From NCBI GenBank assembly GCA_028689025.1, contig JAQTXA010000008.1, positions 42,796 through 106,795 of the forward strand: a DNA stretch of 64,000 nucleotides, given 5' to 3'. The notes beneath the pieces were generated by a model. That model searched no databases and had not been told where the DNA came from. It was given only the letters and a program-made list of their open reading frames with translations. Below, in pieces: positions 30,020 to 38,304 of this stretch; the first letter of the stretch is position 1; every line of letters starts with the position of its first letter. The position numbers and the translations under genes are program-made. Source of the DNA: Aliarcobacter sp. (GTDB lineage: Bacteria > Campylobacterota > Campylobacteria > Campylobacterales > Arcobacteraceae).

Positions 30020-31321
30020 ATGGAAAATACTAGAAAAACTGTAAGTTATTATCCAAAGGTTTTAGTATCTAAAGATGAATTAATTGCTCTTCAAACAAGA
30101 AGAATGAAACATACACTTTTAAGAGCTTATTCTTTTGTACCTTATTATAAAAAGAAATGGGACGACCATGGTGTTCACCCTGATGATTTTACTTTTTTAG
30201 AAGATATTGAAAAATTTCCTTTTACTACAAAAGAAGATTTAAGACTTAATTATCCATTTGGAATGTTTGCAAATCCAATGAGTGATATAGTAAGACTTCA
30301 CGCCTCATCTGGAACAACAGGGAAACCTACTGTTGTTGGATATACAAGACAAGATATTGATACTTGGTCTGATTTAGTTGCAAGATCACTAAGACTTGGT
30401 GGTGTAGGGAAAGGTGATATTGTTCATATATCATATGGATATGGATTATTTACAGGTGGTCTTGGTGCTCATTATGGTGCTGAAAAATTAGGATGTACTG
30501 TTGTTCCTGCATCTGGTGGATTTACAGATAAACAAGTTACTTTAATTAATGACTTTAAAGCTACTGCAATTATGGTAACCCCTTCATATATGCTAAATAT
30601 AATTGAAGAGATGGAAAATAGAGGAATTGACCCAAAAGAAACTGCACTTAAAGTTGGAATATTTGGAGCAGAACCCTGGTCTATGGAAATGAAGAAAAAA
30701 ATCGAAGATAAAGTAGGCATTGCGGCCCTTGATATTTATGGATTATCAGAAATGATGGGACCTGGCGTTGCTTGTGAAGTACTTGAAGATAGAGGAGACT
30801 TATATGTTTGGGAAGATCATTTTTATCCTGAAATAGTAGATAGAAATACTTTCAATCCTCTTGCAGATGGAGAAGAAGGTGAACTTGTATTAACAACATT
30901 AACAAAAGAAGCTTTACCTATTATTAGATATAGAACAAAAGATATTTCATCATTATATGATGGCGATTTATTAAATATGAGAAAAATGAAAAGAATTTAT
31001 GCAAGAACAGATGACATGATGATTATTAGAGGAGTAAATGTATTCCCATCACAAATTGAAGAGATTTTATTGAAAATCCAAGCATTCTCTCCAAATTATC
31101 AAATAATAATCTCAAGAGCAAAAAATATGGATGATTTAGCGATTAATATTGAGCCAGATGCACATGCAAATGAAGATGAGATAAAAGAAGGTATAAAAAC
31201 TTTACAACATAGAATAAAATCAGGTGTTGGAGTATCAGTAAAAGTAAATATAAAAGCTCAAGGTGAAATACTAAGAAGTCAAGGTAAAGCTCAAAGAGTT
31301 GTAGATGAAAGAAATTTATAG
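30020..31321 (+). CDS. paaK: Phenylacetate-CoA ligase PaaK
   Basis: A 433-residue AMP-forming ligase. The ATP loop HASSGTTGKPTVVGYT lies at about residue 94-109. YGLSEMMGPGVACE, the RYRTKDIS adenylate motif and the C-terminal mobile domain (RTDDMMIIRGVNVFPSQIE) are complete. It activates phenylacetate to phenylacetyl-CoA, the entry step of the pathway. It starts 10 bp after paaJ with AAGGAAAAG upstream. All residues expected of the family appear present, so the organism can commit phenylacetate to the CoA route. Confidence 0.95.
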   Translation: MENTRKTVSYYPKVLVSKDELIALQTRRMKHTLLRAYSFVPYYKKKWDDHGVHPDDFTFLEDIEKFPFTTKEDLRLNYPFGMFANPMSDIVRLHASSGTTGKPTVVGYTRQDIDTWSDLVARSLRLGGVGKGDIVHISYGYGLFTGGLGAHYGAEKLGCTVVPASGGFTDKQVTLINDFKATAIMVTPSYMLNIIEEMENRGIDPKETALKVGIFGAEPWSMEMKKKIEDKVGIAALDIYGLSEMMGPGVACEVLEDRGDLYVWEDHFYPEIVDRNTFNPLADGEEGELVLTTLTKEALPIIRYRTKDISSLYDGDLLNMRKMKRIYARTDDMMIIRGVNVFPSQIEEILLKIQAFSPNYQIIISRAKNMDDLAINIEPDAHANEDEIKEGIKTLQHRIKSGVGVSVKVNIKAQGEILRSQGKAQRVVDERNL

Positions 31322-31330
31322 GAGACTGAG

Positions 31331-31870
31331 ATGTCAAAAAAAATATTAGTAATTCTTGCCCACGATGATACTAGAAATTCAAGAGTAAATAAAAGATTTG
31401 CAAAAGAATTAGAAGGTATTGAAAATATTGAAATCAGAGATATAAAAGCTTTATATCCTGATTACAAAATTGATATACAAGCAGAACAAAATGCTATTAG
31501 AAATGCAGATAAACTAGTTTTTCAATTTCCTATGTATTGGTTTAATGCACCATCTATTTTGAAAGAGTGGATAGATAAAGTATATTCTTTAGGTTTTGCC
31601 TTTGATGTTACAGAAGATGGTTATCAAAGAAAAGAACTAAATGGTAAAGAATTTATGTTAGCTGTTTCAATGGGTGGAGCACAAGAGGCATATGATGGTG
31701 AAAAAGTTAAAAGTGTAAATGAGTGTTTAACACCATATATCTATACTTCAAAATTTTGTGGGATGAAAGTTCTTAAACCTTACTATGTATATGGGGTCAT
31801 GTCAAAAGCTTTAAATGATGAAAAGTTAGAGACTGCAGCAATTGAATATAAAAATGCTGTCTTAGAATAA
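31331..31870 (+). CDS. Flavodoxin-fold NAD(P)H quinone oxidoreductase
   Basis: A 179-residue member of the NQO/MdaB/KefG flavodoxin-like family. The FMN-binding loop VILAHDDTRNSRVNKR is at the start, followed by LVFQFPMYWFNAPSILKEWIDKV and AVSMGGAQEAYDG. Such enzymes reduce quinones by two electrons. In a paa operon it may protect against quinones formed from hydroxylated aromatics, but that is inference. It begins 9 bp after paaK with GGAGA upstream and is clearly in the operon. Confidence 0.85.
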   Translation: MSKKILVILAHDDTRNSRVNKRFAKELEGIENIEIRDIKALYPDYKIDIQAEQNAIRNADKLVFQFPMYWFNAPSILKEWIDKVYSLGFAFDVTEDGYQRKELNGKEFMLAVSMGGAQEAYDGEKVKSVNECLTPYIYTSKFCGMKVLKPYYVYGVMSKALNDEKLETAAIEYKNAVLE

Positions 31871-31880
31871 GGATTATTTT

Positions 31881-32468
31881 ATGTATTATTTAGAAGTAAA
31901 AATTGATAAACAAAATAGAATAGATGATGATGCAACAAATTTTATTTCAAATGTTATTGAAGCTCAAGATAATTTAGGGAAATGGAAAAAACCCGATTAT
32001 TTTGAAAATGAAAAATTACTAGAACTAGGATTTTTTTTCAATCCTAGTACAAATGGATTTAGTATTCAAAAAGAATTTACTATTAGCCAATTAAGTGAAC
32101 TAGCAAAAGAAATCAGTAAACTTAAAAATCATATTTTAACCCATGGATATACAGAATTAAAAATTTATGAAGATGAACTATATTTTTGGGATAAATCATT
32201 AATTTATGAAGGTATTGATACTTTTGAATATTGTTTAAAATATCACAATTTATTAAAACTAAATGATTTATTAGTTCTTACAAAATCAGACACAATTAAT
32301 GAAGATTTATTAAATCTAATAGATTTTACAAGAAGATATTCTACTCCAACAACAGAATTTATTACTCAAAATTGTATGTGGGATAAAAAAGAAGGTTATA
32401 AAATATTAAAAGATTTTATAATTAATGCAAATGAATATCTTTCAATAAATCAAGTGAAGAGTTATTAA
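31881..32468 (+). CDS. Uncharacterised protein at the end of the paa operon
   Basis: A 195-residue acidic protein without signal peptide or membrane segment. No family was recognised. Features are MYYLEVKIDKQNRIDDDATNF at the start and a mixed helix-strand pattern with many Leu, Asn and Lys. It starts 10 bp after the oxidoreductase with AAGGAT upstream, so it is translated as part of the paa operon. A hairpin follows at 32482. A role in the pathway is only suggested by location. Confidence 0.75.
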   Translation: MYYLEVKIDKQNRIDDDATNFISNVIEAQDNLGKWKKPDYFENEKLLELGFFFNPSTNGFSIQKEFTISQLSELAKEISKLKNHILTHGYTELKIYEDELYFWDKSLIYEGIDTFEYCLKYHNLLKLNDLLVLTKSDTINEDLLNLIDFTRRYSTPTTEFITQNCMWDKKEGYKILKDFIINANEYLSINQVKSY

Positions 32469-32481
32469 TCTACTTTCAAAA

Positions 32482-32505
32482 GTTCCTCTTTAAAAAAAGA
32501 GGAAC
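32482..32505 (+). terminator. Hairpin ending the paa operon
   Basis: GTTCCTCTTT and AAAGAGGAAC form a perfect 10-bp stem with a 4-base A loop, 14 bp after the stop of the last paa operon gene. The downstream T-tract is weak, but the strong stem fits a terminator or 3'-end stabiliser. Confidence 0.65.
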
Positions 32506-32525
32506 AACTCAAACATTTTATATCG

Positions 32526-32543
32526 TAGCATTAACATAGCATT
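32526..32543 (+). promoter_or_regulatory. Candidate paa operator: direct repeat TAGCATT-N4-TAGCATT
   Basis: Two perfect TAGCATT heptamers (32526-32532 and 32537-32543) with AACA between them, an 11-bp period, lie upstream of the thioesterase gene. A -10-like TACAAT begins 15 bp later (32558). Matches the sites at 25179 and 42232. Confidence 0.55.
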
Positions 32544-32594
32544 TTGATTGTATATAGTACAATATATTTTATTTTTTATATTAAAAGGAAATAT

Positions 32595-32966
32595 ATGCAA
32601 TATAAGTCACAAAGAATAGTTATGTATGAGCATCTAAATTCAGCTGGAATCCTATTTGGTGGTAGAGCCATGTCTTGGATAGATGAAGAAGCAATTATAT
32701 TTGCAGCTGATTTATTAGAATCAATTAATATTGCAACATTAAAGATAAGTGAAATAAAGTTTGAAAATCCTGCAAAGTTAGGTGATATTTTATTACTAGG
32801 AACAAAGTTATCAAAAATAGGAACAAGTACTATAGCTATAGAATGTGAAATAAGAAATAAAACAACTAATAAAGTAATCGTTCATGTTGAAGAAGTTGTA
32901 ATTGTTGCACTTGATGAAAATAAAAAACCTACACCACATAAATTAGCAAAAAAAAATAAAGAATAA
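32595..32966 (+). CDS. Acyl-CoA thioesterase (hotdog fold, YciA-like)
   Basis: A 123-residue protein from the ATG at 32595, which has AAGGAAAT upstream; the frame is open further but without a ribosome site. The segment QRIVMYEHLNSAGILFGGRA, followed by MSWIDEEAIIFA, matches the BFIT/YciA type of acyl-CoA hydrolase, with the catalytic Asn and Asp in the expected positions. It is separated from the paa operon by a hairpin and carries its own promoter with the shared direct repeat, so it is probably part of the same regulon. Confidence 0.85.
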   Translation: MQYKSQRIVMYEHLNSAGILFGGRAMSWIDEEAIIFAADLLESINIATLKISEIKFENPAKLGDILLLGTKLSKIGTSTIAIECEIRNKTTNKVIVHVEEVVIVALDENKKPTPHKLAKKNKE

Positions 32967-32993
32967 TTCAGATACATACATCTTTAAAATTAA

Positions 32994-33305
32994 TTAAAAT
33001 GTATTTGCTATTCCCCATGTATTTTGTAACATTGAATGTAATCTAACTGTTTTTTTCTCATTTTCTATAAAAAAAGACAATTCTACAAAACTATATCCAT
33101 CTTTATCTTTTTTTATAAAAACACTCTTTTTATTTTCTAAAATAAATTTTTTATCAATAAATTTACAAATGTTTAACATAATTTTTGGAAAATAGACTTT
33201 TATTGTAGCATCAATATTTTTATCATCACTTTTTAATATTTCCATATATGGTATTAAATTATCATCAAGTAAACTGGTTAAATTTTGTACTATTTTATCA
33301 CCCAT
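32994..33305 (-). CDS. Uncharacterised small protein divergent from paaX
   Basis: A 103-residue soluble protein if started at ATG 33305, with GAG six bases upstream; a TTG at 33356 would add 17 residues. No domain was recognised. It is Lys- and Phe-rich with VQNLTSLLDDNLIPYMEILK near the start and VELSFFIENEKKTVRLHSML near the end. It is convergent with the thioesterase and divergent from paaX. Coding style matches the neighbours. Confidence 0.6.
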   Translation of the reverse strand: MGDKIVQNLTSLLDDNLIPYMEILKSDDKNIDATIKVYFPKIMLNICKFIDKKFILENKKSVFIKKDKDGYSFVELSFFIENEKKTVRLHSMLQNTWGIANTF

Positions 33306-33409
33306 TAGAAACTCTTTTTTATGAATATTATATCTGTTTAACAAGCTATTTATCAAGCTTTTTTAATTTTTTTGTTACAATAAAACAAAAAATTTATTTA
33401 GGAAAAAAA

Positions 33410-34339
33410 TTGAATAATTTAGAACAAAATGAAGTAGATGAATACCTAAAATCATTATTAGAAGAAATGGCTCCAAAAGCCAAATCTTTAATAATTACAT
33501 TTTTTGGTGATACAGTTTTTCCTTATGGAGGAACAATTTGGTTAGGTTCTTTAGTTAAATTTATGGAAGAGTTTGAAATTAGTGAAAAATTAACTCGAAC
33601 ATCTATTTTTAGACTTACTAAAGAGGGTTGGCTAAGCTCTAAAAAGTTTGGTAGAGAGAGTTATTATTCATTAAGTGATTTAGCAATTGATAGATTTATT
33701 AAAGCTCATTATAGTGTATATGCTTATAATGAACAAGAAAATGACAAAGATTGGATTGTAATTCTTACAAATATGGTTGAAGTTACAAAAGAACTTGAAC
33801 TTTCAAAAATACTAAAAAAAGAAGGATTTGCAAACCCTTCAAAACATGTGTATATTCATCCACATTATAAAATGGAATATATGCAAGATATTTTGTTACA
33901 GAATAAACTACAAAATGAAGTTTTATTAATTAAAGGCCCAATTCATATGCCAATGACTAAAGAAGTGATAAAAGACATGGCACATACTTATTGGGATTTA
34001 AAAGATGTTGAAGAGAGATATCAAGATTTTATTACAAAATTTAGAAAAGTTTTTACACTAAAAACTCCTATTGATCAATTTACTCCAAAACAATGTTTTA
34101 TGCTTAGAGTATTATTAATTCATGAATATAGAAGAGCATTACTTTTTGATCCAAAATTAGGAAATGATTTAGTTCCTATTGATTGGTTAGGAAAAGCATC
34201 TTCTTCTTTAGTAGAATCAATATATGCATTTATTCATAATAGCGCAAATATTTATGTTAAAGAAAACTTATTAACAGTAGGTGGAAATATTCCTAAATTG
34301 GATAAATTTTATTTTAATAGGTTTGGTGGAATAAAATAG
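33410..34339 (+). CDS. paaX: PaaX-family transcriptional regulator
   Basis: A 309-residue protein using TTG at 33410 with TTAGGA seven bases upstream. This start gives the usual PaaX length of about 300; the open frame extends 54 codons upstream with non-coding-looking sequence. The N-terminal winged helix reads AKSLIITFFGD, GGTIWLGSLVKFMEEF and TSIFRLTKEGWLSSKKFGRESYY. The middle and C-terminal domains include DWIVILTN and QCFMLRVLLIHEYRRALLFDP. PaaX represses paa operons and is released by phenylacetyl-CoA in E. coli. It is monocistronic and faces the reductase gene. Confidence 0.9.
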   Translation: MNNLEQNEVDEYLKSLLEEMAPKAKSLIITFFGDTVFPYGGTIWLGSLVKFMEEFEISEKLTRTSIFRLTKEGWLSSKKFGRESYYSLSDLAIDRFIKAHYSVYAYNEQENDKDWIVILTNMVEVTKELELSKILKKEGFANPSKHVYIHPHYKMEYMQDILLQNKLQNEVLLIKGPIHMPMTKEVIKDMAHTYWDLKDVEERYQDFITKFRKVFTLKTPIDQFTPKQCFMLRVLLIHEYRRALLFDPKLGNDLVPIDWLGKASSSLVESIYAFIHNSANIYVKENLLTVGGNIPKLDKFYFNRFGGIK

Positions 34340-34347
34340 TTTTTCTA

Positions 34348-34371
34348 AACAAAGGGATTAACCCCTTTGTT
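34348..34371. terminator. Bidirectional terminator between paaX and the reductase
   Basis: AACAAAGGG and CCCCTTTGTT pair around a short loop, with A/T-rich flanks on both sides. It lies between the convergent paaX (ends 34339) and the reductase (ends 34415). Confidence 0.7.
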
Positions 34372-34414
34372 AAATAGTTTAATTTAAATAGTATGTAGTA
34401 TAAAATTACTTATT

Positions 34415-35431
34415 CTAAACTTGTTGAGCGAAATACTCTTCCATATGAATATAATCATCTTGAGCACCTAAGCTTTCAACAATTTTTTTACAAGCACCAA
34501 CAAAAGACACTCCACCTGCGATATAGACAGAATACTTATTAAGATCAGGTAATAGTTGCGGTAATACCTTATCAATTCTTCCTTCTAATCCACCTTCTTT
34601 ATTACTTTCTTGTGTTAATGTATATTTGTATTTAAAATTTACATATTTTGATTCTAAATATTTCATTTCACCAAAACTTAATAAATCTTTTTTCGTTTTT
34701 GCTGAAAAAAGTAATGTAACGGGATTCCTATGTCCTCTTTTTAAATATGCATTTAATAAAGATAGAATAGGAGCCAATCCAGAACCTGATGCTAAGCATA
34801 ATATTGGAGTATCAACACTAGGGTCACCTAAAAAAGTTCCATAAGGAGCATTAATCTTAATATTATCACCAATATTTACTTCATTATGAATCCAAGGGCT
34901 AGTTTTTCCGCCCTCATCATTTGTAATAATAAAAGATAATTCTCCACTTGATTTTGGCGCATTAGCTATAGAATAAGGACGAAGAGGATGTCCAGATGAC
35001 ACATCTCCTATCATTGCATATTGCCCTGGCCAAAACTTAATTGGTTTTCCTAAAGGAGATAGTTTCAACTCCAATATCTTATCAGTTCTATGAATTTTAT
35101 CTGTTACAATATGCCAAGAATTCTCAACAGGTGGGAATAATTTTGGTTTTGCATCGACAGTTCCAAACTCTATTTCTAATACATCTGAAATTGGCTTAGC
35201 CATACACATAAGTCCATAACCTTGCGCTCTTTCTTCTTGTGACAAAGCCATATCCATTACAAAACCTTGATCAAACTCACCACTTAAAACTTTTATTTTA
35301 CATTCACCACAAGCCCCTGCTCTACAGTTATTTGGCAAAGCATATCCTTGTTTTTCTAATACTGATAGAACAGTTTCACCACTTGGACAATCAATAGCTT
35401 TTCCCGATGGTTGTATAATAATTTTTTTCAT
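34415..35431 (-). CDS. Ferredoxin-NAD(P)H reductase of the phenylacetate diiron oxygenase
   Basis: A 338-residue electron-transfer protein. A plant-type [2Fe-2S] domain is at the N-terminus (C36, C41, C44 in NNCRAGACGEC; C76 in LMCMAKP). An FAD domain (RPYSIAN, 151-157) and a NAD domain (GSGLAPI, 216-222; YIAGGVSFVG) follow. PaaE of the classical epoxidase carries its ferredoxin at the C-terminus, so the order here is reversed and resembles reductases of bacterial multicomponent or methane-type monooxygenases. It follows the diiron protein by 35 bp on the minus strand. The likely role is NAD(P)H-driven electron supply to that protein. Confidence 0.88.
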   Translation of the reverse strand: MKKIIIQPSGKAIDCPSGETVLSVLEKQGYALPNNCRAGACGECKIKVLSGEFDQGFVMDMALSQEERAQGYGLMCMAKPISDVLEIEFGTVDAKPKLFPPVENSWHIVTDKIHRTDKILELKLSPLGKPIKFWPGQYAMIGDVSSGHPLRPYSIANAPKSSGELSFIITNDEGGKTSPWIHNEVNIGDNIKINAPYGTFLGDPSVDTPILCLASGSGLAPILSLLNAYLKRGHRNPVTLLFSAKTKKDLLSFGEMKYLESKYVNFKYKYTLTQESNKEGGLEGRIDKVLPQLLPDLNKYSVYIAGGVSFVGACKKIVESLGAQDDYIHMEEYFAQQV

Positions 35432-35466
35432 CTTAAATTCCTGAACATATTTTTTTATTAAATTTT

Positions 35467-36492
35467 TTAGAATACTGGAATAATATCTTCCATTTCAATA
35501 TCTGTAATTTCTCTTCCTGTAATTCCAACTTCTGGAATTGCTGGGAATTCTGTATCATATTTATCAAGCACACCTTTTAAATTAAGCATAGCTTTTTTCC
35601 AGTTATCTTTTTTAGTTTCATAATCAGGAATATGGAAGCCAGCCTCTCTAGCAATTCTTTCACCTTCTCTTTGATTTTCAATAAAATCTTCTGGAATGTC
35701 CCAAAATTCCATTGGTGGCTCAAATAATACAGCTGAAAGGAATAAATATCCTGCTCTAATTTGTTTAGTAATAATTTGCTTATCTTCTTCACATAAAGTT
35801 GGATAATCTCTTTCCATTAAAGTAAGAACGATAGCCATATGTCTACCTTCATCTTTTCCAATTTTGCTAAAACCTTCTTTAAATACTAATTCTTTACATC
35901 CAGCTGCCATTTGATGGAAAATAGTTGCAGCTGCAATTTCACCCATTAAAAATGATGAAAATAATACAGCTAAAGAGTATTTAGGTACTGCATTTTTAAA
36001 TCCATCCCAATATCTACCACCGTTGTAATATAACCATTTAGCATTTTTTTGTAATCTTCTACCAATATCAGTTTTTGGCTCGTATGTTAAAGGATCTGTA
36101 TGACCTAACATTTTAGTAATTACTATACCACACATTTGTTCATGGTTTTGCTCATCTCTTGTTACAGAAAAGAAACATCTTCTAACAACATCTTCTTCAT
36201 GTGCCTCATAAGTTTTAATTAATGCAGAAGCAAAAACAGGAGGTGCAGATGCATCAAATACAGATAGTATTGTCCACCAGTATGCAATTGATTCTCTTTC
36301 TTCCCAAGAATATTTTTCTACGTCTAAAGTATCCCAAGGTAATTTTTCTGGATCCCAATATTCTCTTTGAGCCGCTTCCCAAACTTCTTGTAGTTTAGTT
36401 GTTTTATTAACCCAACTTAATGGATAAACATTTGGTTGTGGAGTAGCTGGTGGAAATTCCATTGTTCCAGCAATTTTTTCTTTACTTGCCAT
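35467..36492 (-). CDS. Single-subunit diiron ferritin-like oxygenase, candidate phenylacetyl-CoA epoxidase
   Basis: A 341-residue helical protein with R2/ferritin-like diiron ligands: D80 (LSVFDASAP), E114 and H117 (RDEQNHEQM), E185 (MGEIAAATIF), E215 and H218 (KDEGRHMAI). The ExxH pairs and their spacing fit an R2-like four-helix bundle, but Tyr-radical and AurF-specific residues were not identified. It has no signal or membrane segment. It sits in the paa island with its own reductase and next to paaX, whereas paaA, B, C and D are missing. By position it should carry out the ring epoxidation. That substrate is an inference; an aminobenzoate-type or other oxygenase is the alternative. Confidence 0.8.
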   Translation of the reverse strand: MASKEKIAGTMEFPPATPQPNVYPLSWVNKTTKLQEVWEAAQREYWDPEKLPWDTLDVEKYSWEERESIAYWWTILSVFDASAPPVFASALIKTYEAHEEDVVRRCFFSVTRDEQNHEQMCGIVITKMLGHTDPLTYEPKTDIGRRLQKNAKWLYYNGGRYWDGFKNAVPKYSLAVLFSSFLMGEIAAATIFHQMAAGCKELVFKEGFSKIGKDEGRHMAIVLTLMERDYPTLCEEDKQIITKQIRAGYLFLSAVLFEPPMEFWDIPEDFIENQREGERIAREAGFHIPDYETKKDNWKKAMLNLKGVLDKYDTEFPAIPEVGITGREITDIEMEDIIPVF

Positions 36493-36753
36493 TTATAATT
36501 CCTTTTTTTTATTTTTTTAATCAACTAAAACATATTTTTTATATGCTTCACTTTTTTGAATAAATTCATAATAATTGTATCACATAAATTTTAAAGATTG
36601 CTTAATTTTTTGCAATATATTACACTTTTTTATAATATTTTATATTTTTGAATCATATTATATATGTTTAAACCTTCGATATTATCGATTTTATACTATT
36701 TTTATGTAGTTTTACATGTCAACAATGAGACTTTAGAGTATTTATTTAAAATA
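36493..36753. other. Promoter-bearing intergenic region of the diiron oxygenase
   Basis: With the hairpin that follows, the gene-free stretch spans 306 bp (36493-36798). It is AT-rich and contains no open frame. It must hold the minus-strand promoter of the oxygenase-reductase pair. The TAGCATT direct repeat is not clearly present; ATTGCTT and TTGCAAT near 36597-36616 are only a weak resemblance. Confidence 0.4.
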
Positions 36754-36788
36754 AGCTATACGCTTTTAGACGTATAGCTATTTTTTTT
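36754..36788. terminator. Strong terminator downstream of the ABC transporter operon
   Basis: AGCTATACG and CGTATAGCT form a perfect 9-bp stem with loop CTTTTAGA (36754-36779), followed on the plus strand by a run of eight T (36781-36788). On the minus strand the hairpin lies about 10 bp after the crotonase stop, where T-rich sequence also follows. It most likely ends the minus-strand operon. Confidence 0.75.
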
Positions 36789-36798
36789 GTAGTATGTT

Positions 36799-37578
36799 TT
36801 ATTTATTTAAGAAGTTTGCTTTTCTTTTTTCAACAAAGGCATTCATACCTTCTGTTCTATCTTCTAAAGCAAGTGTAGTATAAAAAGATTTTCTCTCAGA
36901 TTCAAGTCCTGCTTGTAAACTAGATTCATAAGCATTGTTAACAGATTCTTTTATAAGTCTTACAACGGGCTGACTCATTGAAGCAATTTTAGAAGCAATT
37001 TTTATTGCTTCTTCAATAACTTTTCCCTCTTCAACAACATTTGCAACAAGTCCATAATTCTTTGCTTCATTTGCATCTATCATATCACCTGTTAAACACA
37101 AATACATAGATTTTGATTTTCCAATTGCACGGGTTAATCTTTGAGTTCCACCAGCTCCTGGCATTGTTCCTATTTTTACTTCAGGTTGTCCGAATTTTGC
37201 AGTTGTATCACAAATAGTAATATCGCATAAAAGCGACATTTCACAACCACCACCAAGTGCAAATCCAGCAACTGCTGCAATAATTGGTTTAGTATGTTTT
37301 TCTAATACTTGCCACTCTTTTTTTACAAATTCATTATTATATGCACTTGCAAAATCCAAAGTTGCAAGCTCTTTAATATCAGCACCTGCTGCAAAAACTT
37401 TATTTCCACCTGTTAATACAATTGCACCTATTGATGAATCTTCATCAAAATCTTTTATAGCTTTTGATACCTCATCTAATAATGGAGTACATAAAGCATT
37501 ATAAGCTTCTGGTCTATTTAATGTAATTACGCCAACACCATTTTCTAATTTTTCTACAATAATATATTTATTACTCAT
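36799..37578 (-). CDS. Enoyl-CoA hydratase, third crotonase of the paa island
   Basis: A 259-residue hydratase with AAGADIKELA and LGGGCEMSLLCD (oxyanion hole), and both catalytic glutamates in FGQPEVKIGTMPGAGGTQR. It is close in pattern to PaaF at 25279 and may be a paralogue. It directly follows the LivF-type gene (stop and start adjacent), so it is the last gene of the transporter operon. Its presence there ties the transporter to CoA-linked catabolism. It might supply the hydration or ring-opening activity that PaaN here lacks, but crotonases are not known oxepin-CoA hydrolases; treat that as speculation. Confidence 0.87.
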   Translation of the reverse strand: MSNKYIIVEKLENGVGVITLNRPEAYNALCTPLLDEVSKAIKDFDEDSSIGAIVLTGGNKVFAAGADIKELATLDFASAYNNEFVKKEWQVLEKHTKPIIAAVAGFALGGGCEMSLLCDITICDTTAKFGQPEVKIGTMPGAGGTQRLTRAIGKSKSMYLCLTGDMIDANEAKNYGLVANVVEEGKVIEEAIKIASKIASMSQPVVRLIKESVNNAYESSLQAGLESERKSFYTTLALEDRTEGMNAFVEKRKANFLNK

Positions 37579-38304
37579 TTACATTCCTAAATATGCTTCT
37601 TTAACTCTTGGATCTTTTACTAAATCACAAGAATTACCACTTAAAACAATCTCACCATTTTCTAATACATAAGCTCTATCAGAAATTGTTAATGCAAAAT
37701 ATGAGTTTTGTTCAACTAAAAATACTGTCATGTGAAGTTTTTTTAACTCTTCAATAAAAGCAAAAATTTCCTCTACAATAACAGGTGCTAGTCCCATTGA
37801 TGGTTCATCCATTAAAAGTAAATCTGGTTTACTCATTAATGCTCTTCCAATTGCCAACATTTGTTGCTGACCTCCTGAAAGATTTCCTGATATTAAATTT
37901 TTTTTCTCTAATAGAATTGGAAACTTTTCATATACAAAAGCTAAATCTTTTGCTATTTCTTCTTTATCATCTCTTGTATATGCACCTAACATTAGATTAT
38001 CTTCAACAGTCAAAGACTTAAATAATTCTCTTCCTTCAGGAACTTGAGCAATTCCTAGTTTCACTCTTTTTTCAGCTTCAGTATCAGTAATAGTGATATT
38101 TTCTTTAAAAATAATATCACCTTTATTTTGTATTTTTAATCCTGATATTGTTCTCATTAATGTTGTTTTTCCAGCACCATTTGCACCAATTAATGCAACT
38201 ATTTCACCTCTTTTTACATTAAGATTAATATTTTGCAAAACATGGATATGTCCATAATGACAATCAAGATTTTTAATTTCTAAAACAAAATCTCTTTTAG
38301 GCAT
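37579..38304 (-). CDS. livF: ABC transporter ATPase, LivF type
   Basis: A 241-residue ATPase of the branched-chain amino acid (HAAT) transporter family. Walker A is GANGAGKTT, the signature LSGGQQQMLAIGRAL, and Walker B LLLMDEPSMGL. It works with LivG on the LivHM permease. The start overlaps the livG end by 8 bp. In a paa island the substrate is plausibly phenylacetate or another aromatic acid, since HAAT transporters also carry such acids. Confidence 0.92.
   Translation of the reverse strand: MPKRDFVLEIKNLDCHYGHIHVLQNINLNVKRGEIVALIGANGAGKTTLMRTISGLKIQNKGDIIFKENITITDTEAEKRVKLGIAQVPEGRELFKSLTVEDNLMLGAYTRDDKEEIAKDLAFVYEKFPILLEKKNLISGNLSGGQQQMLAIGRALMSKPDLLLMDEPSMGLAPVIVEEIFAFIEELKKLHMTVFLVEQNSYFALTISDRAYVLENGEIVLSGNSCDLVKDPRVKEAYLGM

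Noticed and set aside
32994..33356. TTG start at 33356 for the small gene beside paaX
   Set aside because: The ATG at 33305 has a ribosome site and avoids extending into the paaX promoter.
33248..33409. 54-codon N-terminal extension of the PaaX frame
   Set aside because: It overlaps the divergent small gene, has no ribosome site, and would make PaaX longer than its family; the TTG at 33410 has a good site.
36590..36620. Possible copy of the paa direct repeat (ATTGCTT, TTGCAAT) before the diiron oxygenase
   Set aside because: It matches only loosely on the minus strand and is not distinguishable from AT-rich background.
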